A stretch of 10,395 nucleotides of DNA. It comes from Nephromyces sp. MM_2019. Lineage: Eukaryota > Apicomplexa > Aconoidasida > Nephromycida. The notes under the pieces are model-generated. The model was not told where the DNA came from. It was given only the letters and a program-made list of their open reading frames with translations, and did no database searches. The stretch lies in the NCBI GenBank assembly GCA_015657535.1, contig JADHZB010000650.1, positions 1-10,395 of the forward strand, given 5' to 3'. How positions within the stretch are numbered: position 1 is the stretch's first letter; each line of letters opens with the position of its first letter. A program made the translations under genes and the position numbers. Below, in pieces: positions 1-8,036 of the stretch.

Positions 1-83
<83 letters not shown>

Positions 84-93
84 CACACACACA
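1..93. repeat. (AC)n microsatellite
   Basis: An almost pure AC dinucleotide tract with one interruption (aaac at 67-70) reaches the left edge, so its full length is unknown. Confidence 0.97.
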
Positions 94-130
94 AATATGT
101 ATATATCTATTTATATATTTATATACATAC

Positions 131-202
131 ATAATTTTGAACGCTGAATTCACTTTTATTACTCAATCGGCTAAGCCGGTCACTGTTTACACTCGTCATT
201 TT
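131..202 (-). other. Candidate exon of an unrecognised gene
   Basis: This is a complex island in otherwise simple sequence. On the - strand it has an acceptor (attaatttcag) and a donor (gtatgt) that bound 72 nt, 24 codons without a stop. The reading is KMTSVNSDRLSRLSNKSEFS followed by VQNY. It could also start translation at its Met. I recognise no family; support is only the splice-like flanks, open frame and composition. Confidence 0.3.
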
Positions 203-230
203 CTGAAATTAATAAATGTGTAAATTATTG

Positions 231-460
231 TGTCTAAAATTAATGTGTGTAAAATTAATGTGTGTAAAATTAATGTGTGTAAAATTAACGTGTGTAAAAT
301 TAATGTGCGTAAAATTAATGTGTGTAAAATTAATGTGTGTAAAATTAATGTGTGTAAAATTAATTTGTTTAAAATTAATGTGTGTAAAATTAATGTGTGT
401 AAAATTAATTTGTTTAAAATTAATGTGTGCAAAAAGGATGTGTACAAAATTAATATGTGT
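231..460. repeat. 15-bp minisatellite (taatgtgtgtaaaat)n
   Basis: About 15 tandem copies of a 15-bp unit are present. Two copies carry the same variant (taatttgttt at 361 and 406), which suggests a higher-order duplication of 45 bp. Copies decay into related but irregular sequence to about 620. Open frames here (five-residue periodic peptides) are repeat artefacts. Confidence 0.92.
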
Positions 461-643
461 ATAATTTATGTATGTAAGAGTGTGTATAAAGTTAAGTGTA
501 TGCGAAATTAATGTTTATAAAATAATGTGTGTGCAAAATTAATGTGTGCATAATAATTGTGTACAAATTAAATGTGTGCAAAAAATTAATGCATATAAAA
601 TTGTGCGCGTGAAATCATGTAGATCAATGTATTCATATGTTTG

Positions 644-677
<34 letters not shown>

Positions 678-1570
678 AATAATGAATTAAATCAAATAAT
701 AGCGTATAAAATAAGGCTATACACACATGTGTATTTTATGTTATAATTATACACACACAAATTTATAGAGTAAGATTTACACACTTACAGAGGGATTGTA
801 ATAAAGGACTGAAATGTTAATTGATCTATAAATAATTTTCAGATATATATATTTGTATACACACATTTAGCTATATATTATCACTTAAATATACACATAT
901 AGATTATCATTTATACACACACACATACTATCTTTTGTATACATATATATGTGTATGCATGATTATTATATACAGAAAATTATATATATATATAGTTATA
1001 AGTATACACACATATAAGATGTAATAATACATACAAAAATATAAATATGATAAATATAGCGTATAATTGGTGTGTGTGTAATATAAAAATTCAATGAAGG
1101 AGTGTAAATAGCATATAATGATGTCTGTGATTGTGTATAGTCTGGTGTGTATTAATATTAAAATGTGTGTGTTGAGTCAATTGAGTAAAATATGTGTGTG
1201 TAAATACTAAATCTATTATGGGTGATTTGGTTATGCTTTAAATATAAATACAAATCTATATATCTTGTATATATACCATCAACATATTCTGTGTGTGTAA
1301 ATGTGTGTAAGGGTGTGGCTGTGTGTGTGTGAGAGAATATGTGTAAAGGTGTAGCTCTGTGAATGCATGTGTTTGTGTGTATAAGGATGTGACTATGTAT
1401 GTATATAAAATATGCTGCTTAGGGTATCTTTGTTTGTAGTAAATGAATACACAAGATTTGTGTGTGCGTGTATAATTTTCATATTTGGAGTAAACCCATT
1501 CATATATCCATCTTTAATATACATATATAATTATATTCAGATTAATATTTACAAACAGATGTGTGAATAC
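461..1570. other. Repeat-rich AT/GT sequence, mostly non-coding
   Basis: The stretch holds decayed copies of the 15-bp repeat (to about 620), an (AT)n tract (645-671), alternating AC-rich (720-1020) and GT-rich (1060-1400) patches, and irregular TA-rich sequence. Apart from the micro-exon candidate at 789-808 I see nothing gene-like. Confidence 0.6.
789..808 (-). other. Candidate micro-exon of an unrecognised gene
   Basis: On the - strand, a strong donor (gtaagtgtgt) follows 20 nt that are preceded by acceptor acatttcag; another acceptor at 826-827 would give 37 nt. In the frame that links the flanking candidates it would read LYYNPS after a split Val codon. Very short, so chance is a serious alternative. 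Confidence 0.22.
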
Positions 1571-1578
1571 ACACTTAC

Positions 1579-1618
1579 CAGGAACATCTCCCTCAAGACG
1601 CACCCAACTGGGAGCTTT
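1579..1618 (-). other. Candidate exon of an unrecognised gene
   Basis: This is a 40-nt GC-richer island with acceptor acatag and consensus donor gtaagt on the - strand; the reading is KAPSWVRLEGDVP plus one base. The frame continues into the 789-808 and 131-202 candidates. The + strand also offers an acceptor (cttaccag at 1573-1580), so the strand is not certain. Confidence 0.3.
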
Positions 1619-1679
1619 CTATGTGTAGGCCTGAATTTCAAATTCCAAATATTACGTTTAGTATGCCCATATGTGTGAG

Positions 1680-2430
1680 GAGATATCTATAATCTTTAGA
1701 AGGTATGTTTGTATGTGTGTGTGTGGGGGTGGGTGGGTAAATGTATGTATACGAATCCATGCATGCGTGTGTGTGTATGAGCGTGTGCATGCGTGTGTGT
1801 GAGTATATATGTTTGTATATAGGTGTGTATTTGATTGTAATTCTGTCTGTGTGCTTCTATTTGTGTGATTCTATATGTGTGATTCTGTCTGTGGAATATG
1901 TTTTCTGTATTTATGTATGTATGTATATCTGTTTCTATCTGTGTTTATATAGATGTGCATATAGGTATACCTCCTTGCTTGTGTATATGTTTGTTGTATA
2001 TATGCTTGCCTGTATTTAGATTTCTATTTATTTGTGTGTGTGTGTATATGTCTATCAGGAGTTCTGGAAGGGTTGTGTATATGTGTGTATATATTAAGAG
2101 ACTGATTGTATTTTCCAAAATAATATTTGTCTATTATATGAAAATTTATATATTATATGTGTGTTGAATTTTATGACCATTTACATGGGATAAATTTAAT
2201 TATCTATGTATGTAAATATGAGGATATGTGTTTATAGGTGTTGGTAAAGGTTTTAGAGTCATTTTGAATAGTATATTATAACGATATTATAACAAGTGTC
2301 CAAACGAGTAGAAAAGACTAATTTGTGTATATATTATACCCAGGACTTTGTTTTAGCCTATATTGCTATCAAATTTGATGTTTGATGTGTGTGTTTATTT
2401 AGGTCTAAATTAAAAACCAATTTTTAAATT
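1680..2430. other. GT-rich degenerate simple sequence
   Basis: On the + strand the segment is dominated by tgtgtg/tatgta motifs, including a G-rich patch at 1720-1738. Open frames here are Cys/Tyr/Val-rich repeat translations. A short open stretch after a good + strand acceptor (2331-2340, reading DFVLAYIAIKFDV then stop) is the only non-repetitive piece of note, and I cannot support it as an exon. Confidence 0.55.
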
Positions 2431-3323
2431 TTGTTTTACACACACAATGTGCACAACTGTAGATATACCCAAAAATATATATGTAAATTACATGTTTCAA
2501 ATTTAATAAATTATATTTAATATACAATTTTCATTGCATATAATATAACAAATAAGATTTACACATGCTTCCCAAAATTGGCATTTGCACACATTTAAAT
2601 TATTTATTCTATATGTTATACATATAACTATTTACATATATATATATATGTATAACCATATCTAGACCAACTCTACATACAAGTATACATAAAGAAATAT
2701 ATATATATATATATATGTATAAGTGTAAACTTTTAGTTTTTTGATACACACACTCCTATGTATAATATAATGCATACACACATTTTATTACATATTAACT
2801 ATTGATTTGTAAACACACAATTACATAATTCTTATGTTTCCAAACAAATGAATATAAAATATATATATATATATTTATTTATTTTATTTACACATGCACA
2901 CTATATATATAATTCATACTCATCCAGTTTAGTATTACACACACATTAGTTTATAATATTTAGAAAATTGAAATACTCAATTACAATACACTCAAAATCA
3001 AAATTTAAATATATATAACTTTTTAGCTGATTTAATTTATATTATATACACATGCACCCTGAAATAATAATTTAGATTACACACAAAAATAATTATTATT
3101 TGATGTACTGAAATAAATTTTAACAAAGAGAAATTTATTTTGTAACGTAAAGTTTTCATTTTAAAGTATTATTTCACTAAAAATAAATTAATAACTATAT
3201 ATAAACTTTGAAACTTGTTATCATTTTGTACACACATTTCAAGTTCACTAGAAGCAATTTTTCTTATAGACTATTTGTAAATAAAAAAAGTAAATTTGAA
3301 ATGTACTATATAATACATATATA

Positions 3324-3441
3324 CTTAATTATTGGTGTATATCAATATATTTATATATATATATGTATGTAAATATATATATACTATGATGTGCGCTTAT
3401 TCATATATATATATATATATTGATATACATCAATAACTAAG
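3324..3441. repeat. Imperfect inverted repeat, 27-nt arms, hairpin-forming
   Basis: Arm 3324-3350 pairs with 3415-3441 with two mismatches over 27 nt. The intervening (AT)-rich sequence can extend the stem around an asymmetric centre containing gatgtgcgctta. The non-dinucleotide part of the arms (cttaattattggtgtatatc) shows that this is more than chance (AT)n pairing. Confidence 0.7.
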
Positions 3442-3577
3442 TTATATAGATAATGCGTATCTATATAGTTTAGCTACATTTTGTGAAAAAAAATTGTAAA
3501 AATTGTTTATCAAAACTTTATATATACTATATTTAATGGATAAGATAATATCACAAAAGGGCTGATGCCTGTTTGAA

Positions 3578-3609
3578 AAATGTATATATATATATATATA
3601 TATACATTT
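3578..3609. repeat. Perfect 32-nt palindrome around (TA)n
   Basis: AAATG-(TA)n-CATTT is exactly self-complementary over 32 nt. It is probably a by-product of the TA run with matching flanks, and can extrude as a cruciform. Confidence 0.75.
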
Positions 3610-4749
3610 ATATAATGTGTAAAATTATATATTGAACAAGTTAAGTTTGAAAAATATAACATACAAGGATAAATTAACCGTGTAAGGATTATATTTAAAA
3701 GGAAAATATATACATTATATAAATTATATTTTATAATAGTTAAATATATTATATAACTTTAAATGTTCTGAATCACTACTGATTTTTATACACAAACACA
3801 TCATTTTTAAATATAATTGTCAATTCATATTGAGTTGCAAAAATTGAAAAATTATGCAGAATTCTTAACATTTTAAAACAATTAGTATAAGGATTTCAGA
3901 TAAGTTTGAAATTTAATCAGAAAATATAATTTATTAAGATATATGTAATTCAAATTTATAAATTATATTAAGTTTAAACAAAAGTTAGTCTAATCAGCAC
4001 AAAAATATAATATATATATTTACATATATATGAATGTTAAATTGCATTATGTAGGTTTATATTATAAACTAATATCTAACTGTTTTTGCTACACTCTTGC
4101 TATGTTCTTATGGTCTCTATGATGGTTAGTATACAATTGATTCATTTATATAGCTCTTACTTCCTAATAAATAATATATACATATATACAAATAGTGTAA
4201 GCATAAAAAATTGTCCACGATAATAATGAGCTGTAGAATCATATAGTATTTGTTATTGTAACAATGTTAAAGTTTGATTACAATTTCTATATGAATATCG
4301 CTCTAACTTGTTCTATTAGCCTTGATTAATTTTTGTACTCACGTTTATTATATATTACATTTTTCAGTAGCTTCTAATAGCTTCAAACCTATTCAACTAT
4401 ATCATACATACTCTTAATATGCTTAATTTGCTAATCTCTTCTAATCTACTTAATTAACACCTTATTCATATATTACATACACATCTTAATAATATACTAA
4501 TCAAATTAATAGCACTTAGCTAGTAATATGTAATAACATGATATGATGTAGTATGAAACACTAACCTCCTCTAATGCTCCAAATTTTCATCACATCATAT
4601 TAAAATCTTGGTATGATTCGCGGTATATGAAGATATGGGAATTTTTTGATTTTTTTTTTCTCTAGTATCCGTAATTATATTACAATGACAACGCTATAAA
4701 AACATAACAAAAGTTGTTGAAAAAACATAGTTACTTTACACATTTTTTT

Positions 4750-4938
4750 CTATACATATTCATCGTGTAGCCTCATTTCTTCGTTAGCCTTACTATCGTT
4801 TCTTCTTTTTTCTTCTTCTTTTAGTGTAGGTACACATAATATTTTGCTCAGATACCCCAAAAATTTAATTAATAATAAAAAGCTTAAAAATAAAATTAGC
4901 AAATAAATAAACGCTTCTGCAATACTACTAAAAACCAT
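4750..4938 (-). CDS. Hypothetical 62-residue single-pass membrane protein
   Basis: The frame starts MVFSSIAEAF, has one hydrophobic segment (about residues 9-32, Leu/Ile/Phe-rich), a short linker with Cys and Pro, and a charged C-terminal tail (LKEEEKRRNDSKANEEMRLH) ending DEYV and a TAG stop. It points away from RPL10, with about 180 bp between the start codons, compatible with a shared promoter region. The start has a weak context (T at -3, G at +4). I recognise no family. An ORF of this length is expected about once by chance in a window this AT-rich, so the protein-like layout is the only positive argument. Confidence 0.35.
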   Translation of the reverse strand: MVFSSIAEAFIYLLILFLSFLLLIKFLGYLSKILCVPTLKEEEKRRNDSKANEEMRLHDEYV

Positions 4939-5045
4939 ACAACAGTAGCTTCTTCTTTTTCTCGATTATCTATAATTTTTGATAATATCTTATTTAGATA
5001 TATATTTTTTAAATATTTTAGCGGAATATTTTTTTCCTTTATAAT

Positions 5046-5053
5046 TATAAATA
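5046..5053 (+). promoter_or_regulatory. TATA-like element of RPL10
   Basis: The sequence TATAAATA lies 24-32 nt upstream of the cytosines that begin the pyrimidine tract (5070, 5073, 5078), which is the right spacing for a TATA element. The surroundings are AT-rich, so a chance match is quite possible. Confidence 0.45.
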
Positions 5054-5069
5054 TCATCTTATCCTAAAA

Positions 5070-5089
5070 CTTCTTTTCTTCCTCTTTTT
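5070..5089 (+). promoter_or_regulatory. Oligopyrimidine (5' TOP-like) transcription start region of RPL10
   Basis: A run of 20 uninterrupted pyrimidines begins with C at 5070 and lies 30-49 nt before the RPL10 start codon. Ribosomal protein mRNAs in animals typically begin with C followed by pyrimidines (TOP), which places their translation under growth control through TOR/LARP1. The exact start nucleotide cannot be read from sequence, and further T-rich sequence continues to 5103. Confidence 0.55.
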
Positions 5090-5118
5090 ATTTTATTTTT
5101 TTTAACTTCTCCGACAAA

Positions 5119-6256
5119 ATGGGCCGAAGACCTGCTAGATGCTATCGTTATTGCAAAAACAAACCTTACCCCAAGTCACGTTACTGCAGGGGTGTACCCG
5201 AGCCAAAAATCAAGATGTATGATGCTGGCAGGAAGAAGGCTGATGTAGATGAATTTCCCAGCGCTATTCACCTTGTCTCTGATGAATATGAACAAATCTC
5301 ATCAGAAGCTTTGGAAGCAGCTCGTGTTGCCGCTAACAAGGTAAAGAAACCTTTCAATCATAAAAACTTTATTAGCCCCAAATTATAACAAGGAATTAAT
5401 TTGATTTCTAATAACGTGACTATATTTACTCCCCTAGTTATAACAAGCCCCTAGAATAACTGTTCTTTTATTGACACACTTGAACTTTCTATTATTCAAA
5501 CTGACATAGAATTACACTATAGCTTATTTATACCTCAATACTAAAAGCCTCTTACTAAGCGGCTAATAAATCATCTTTTGATATGACTCGCAAATCACCT
5601 ACTTTATTAAGCTATCAGTATCATCTTCCGCATTATATACAAAAATAACTTCTCAAAAAACACATCTTCATAACACACATCCTAACATACATATCACTCT
5701 ATCCATTTATGGGTTCTATCTCATCCATATATATATCACATATCATACATTTATATATTATACTATATTCATATATATATTTCATTTTTATTCACAGTAT
5801 ATGATCAAGTTCTGTGGAAAGGACAGTTTCCACCTCCGAATTAGAGTTCACCCTTACCATGTACTACGTATCAATAAAATGCTTTCATGTGCCGGAGCGG
5901 ATCGTCTCCAAACTGGTATGAGAGGTGCTTTTGGTAAACCCAATGGCCTTGTAGCTCGTGTTAACATCGGCCAAGTCTTGATGTCTATCCGAACTAAACC
6001 AAACTTTACAACAAAAGCAGTTGAATCTCTAAGAAGAGCTAAAGCAAAATTCCCAGGAAGACAAAAAACATTTGTCTCTGAGAAATGGGGATTCACAAAA
6101 TTCGACAAGGAAGACTACACAAAATACAAGAATATGGGCCGAGTTGTTTCTGATGGTGTTACATGCAAATGGATTCCTACTAAGGGACCCCTTTCTGTAC
6201 ATTTCCCAGGTGCTGAAAACATCGAAATCCCATTACCAGTTGGTGTTGAACAATAA
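5119..6256 (+). CDS. RPL10: 60S ribosomal protein L10 (uL16), two exons
   Basis: The protein joins the large ribosomal subunit late in its assembly in the cytoplasm and sits near the P site; its internal loop is needed for subunit maturation. Coding exons are 5119-5340 and 5798-6256, joined in phase 0 (donor gtaaag, acceptor ttcacag), giving 226 residues. The N-terminus [20 protein letters not shown] is the family signature. Exon 1 ends ..AANK and exon 2 resumes YMIKFCGKD, as in animal RPL10. [20 protein letters not shown] and MRGAFGKP (about residues 95-122) carry the P-site loop, with R98 of the human numbering conserved. KFPGRQK and KWGFTKF follow. The start lies in a good context (A at -3, G at +4) and is the family's own start. 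Human RPL10 has 214 residues; here the tail after GPL is 20 residues rather than 8. The gene is complete, with a TATA/oligopyrimidine promoter just upstream. Identity is certain; the splice sites are very likely because they restore the conserved sequence exactly. Confidence 0.97.
5341..5797 (+). other. RPL10: RPL10 intron 1
   Basis: The 457-nt intron starts gtaaag and ends in a pyrimidine-rich stretch followed by ttcacag. It is phase 0 between Lys74 and Tyr75. If it is retained, the frame stops at 5386-5388. It is less GT-repetitive than the rest of the window and contains two short direct repeats, ttataacaag (about 5384 and 5440) and cccctag on either side of the second copy. Vertebrate RPL10 hosts an intronic snoRNA, but I could not make out convincing C/D or H/ACA boxes here. 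Confidence 0.9.
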
Positions 6257-6900
6257 GAAAACAATTAGAATTTGTGTGGAATGAAAATGACACTTGGCTT
6301 TCTAAATATGTGTTTTGCTGGGATGTGTGTTAATTATGAATTATAAATTTTATATTGTAGAAAATATGATATGATCAACTTATTTGAATGTAACACATGA
6401 CATACTACCTTTTTTTCCCAATATTTTGAAGTCTTATTTTCTCACATTACACACAATTTTACCTACAAGTTTATAATTATTTCACATAATTTATTTTAAA
6501 AAATTCTATTTTAACAATTTCATATGCAACTTACTACCACAATTATTTTGAATATTTCCTTAAGATTAATTTCAATTTAAATTTTATACAAGTTTTAATT
6601 TTTATAATAAATTGATGTTTTTGTCTAAATAATTATTTATGTTGAATTATGTTAGATATAGACAGATTTGGATATATACAAAATTTGTGTGTGTATAAAT
6701 GTATAAAAATTTAATAAAAATCATAAAGATTCGAATGTGTGTTTGATCTTTCAAATGTATAAAGATGTGTGAAAATTTAAATGTGCTCAATTGATGTATA
6801 AAGATTTAAATTTGTATAGTTTTATAATATTTTAAATGTGTGTATAGATATGTAAAGAAAATAATTTTATAGAAACTAGTCAACTTGTGTGTATAATTAT
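6257..6900. other. Convergent intergenic region between RPL10 and RPA1
   Basis: These 644 nt hold the two 3' ends. The sequence is AT-rich, with degenerate repeats of the type atgtataaagat(t/g) at about 6695-6850 and GT patches. Poly(A)-like hexamers occur for both strands, AATAAA at 6606 and 6713 (+) and TTTATT at 6488 (-), so the transcripts may overlap at their ends. Confidence 0.6.
6280..6331 (+). promoter_or_regulatory. Possible RPL10 polyadenylation region
   Basis: A variant hexamer AATGAA (6280-6285) lies 24 nt after the stop codon and is followed by a GU-rich stretch (6309-6331), the usual order of poly(A) signal and downstream element. A canonical AATAAA occurs only much further on (6606-6611, and again at 6713-6718). 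Which one is used cannot be decided from sequence. Confidence 0.25.
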
Positions 6901-6990
6901 TTAGACACTTCTTTCTGTTTGTATCTCCTTAAGCATGCTCACAATTCGAGTATCGATCATCTTTTCAACTGGTTGGGCCTCAATTATTTT
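6901..6990 (-). CDS. RPA1: RPA1 terminal exon with stop
   Basis: The exon has 90 nt: 29 codons and a TAA stop at 6903-6901. It starts KIIEAQPVEK, equivalent to the V-x-x-V-x-P-V-D/E segment, followed by an amphipathic helix (MIDTRIVSMLKEIQ) that in RPA70 takes part in the trimerisation bundle. The acceptor is catctactag. No canonical AATAAA is visible soon after the stop on this strand; a candidate lies far off at 6488-6493. Confidence 0.92.
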   Translation of the reverse strand, partial: KIIEAQPVEKMIDTRIVSMLKEIQTERSV

Positions 6991-8005
6991 CTAGTAGATG
7001 TAAAATTATATATATATCATTTTATAATCAATGAAATGTTTAAAAATGTGTAATGTGTGTAATAGTTAGAAATAAAAAAATATGTAAGCTGATAATAAAT
7101 TCAAACTCACATATTTTAAAGTCTTCTCATCATTGAAGGTTTCATATCTAGCTAGTATTCTAAACTTAAATTCCTATGAAAAAAATATGTAAGATTTGTT
7201 ATGAAATTGTGTTTATGATTGATTAGTTTAACGAAGACCTATTACAAGAAAAGTGTAAATATATTGTGTGTAAAATTTATGTGTGAAATAGGTGGTTTAG
7301 AGTGTGATATATTTGTGAAAATGTGAATATATAATGATTTTTTACACAAGAGTATTTTAGTATCAGTTAATGTGTATAGATATTTAATTAGTTATGTTAG
7401 CTATAAAAATAATACTTTTAAGATGTTGATAAGTGTGTGTGTGTAGGTGTATGTGTGTATGTGTGTGTGCGTATGTGTGTAGGTGTGAGTGTATATGTGT
7501 GTGTGTAGGTGTGAGTGTGTGTGTGTGTGTGTGTATGTGTGTGTGTGTATGCGTGTGTATGTGTGTGTAATATGACAATTATACCTACAAGGAATAACAA
7601 ATCATTAAAAATATCTTTATTTTGCTTGTGTGCAATATATGAAGGGAATTTGTCAAGGTTAACCATTTCATTTATATCACCTTTAACACATTTCATTATT
7701 TCCTAAGTGTTAATTATATATAAATTATAATATATATATTTATATATGTATATATTGTAAGTATATATGCCTGTGTGTCTAGGTATTTATGTGTGTGTGT
7801 CTAGGTATATATGTATATAATTCATAAAAAGATAGCTATAGTATGAATTGCAATACTAATGCACACAATATGTTTAAAAGTGTGTATCTTTACCTCTCCA
7901 TGTTCACCCATCGCTACACATTTTAAATTTCCAGTGTAATCACTTATTGAAATATTTAATAGCCAACTAAAAATTTGAAATGTGTAGAAATGATAGGTTT
8001 AAAAT

Positions 8006-8036
<31 letters not shown>

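Larger units (their letters stand above)
2431..4740. other. AT-rich non-coding region
   Basis: The first 700 nt are rich in short acacac motifs on the + strand; from about 3100 the region is AT-rich without marked AC/GT polarity. It contains the hairpin (3324-3441), a palindrome (3578-3609) and several (AT)n tracts. No open frame resembles a protein; the longest pieces are at chance level for this composition. Confidence 0.6.

Noticed and set aside
231..460. CRISPR-like array
   Set aside because: The 15-bp units are directly adjacent with no unique spacers, in a spliced eukaryotic genome.
1619..1668. A first exon ATGGGCATACTAAAC (MGILN) joined to the 1579-1618 candidate
   Set aside because: It would need an intron of only 37 nt, while the shortest RPA1 intron here is 85 nt.
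1716..1739. G-quadruplex in gggggtgggtggg
   Set aside because: Only three runs of three or more G are present; a stable four-run motif is lacking.
4110..4226. Plus-strand ORF of about 38 codons in the AT-rich region
   Set aside because: Length and composition are at chance level, with no protein-like features or promoter.
5341..5388. Continuation of RPL10 exon 1 to a stop at 5388 as an 89-residue protein
   Set aside because: The donor gtaaag at 5341 and acceptor at 5797 restore the conserved NK-YM junction; the extension is intron.
5341..5797. A snoRNA in the RPL10 intron, as in vertebrates
   Set aside because: Only poor matches to C box (gtgacta) and D box (ctga) and no terminal stem; no H box plus ACA arrangement could be made out.
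5854..6284. Minus-strand frame 5854-6108 and plus-strand frame 6072-6284
   Set aside because: Both are shadows of RPL10 exon 2, whose frame matches the family throughout.
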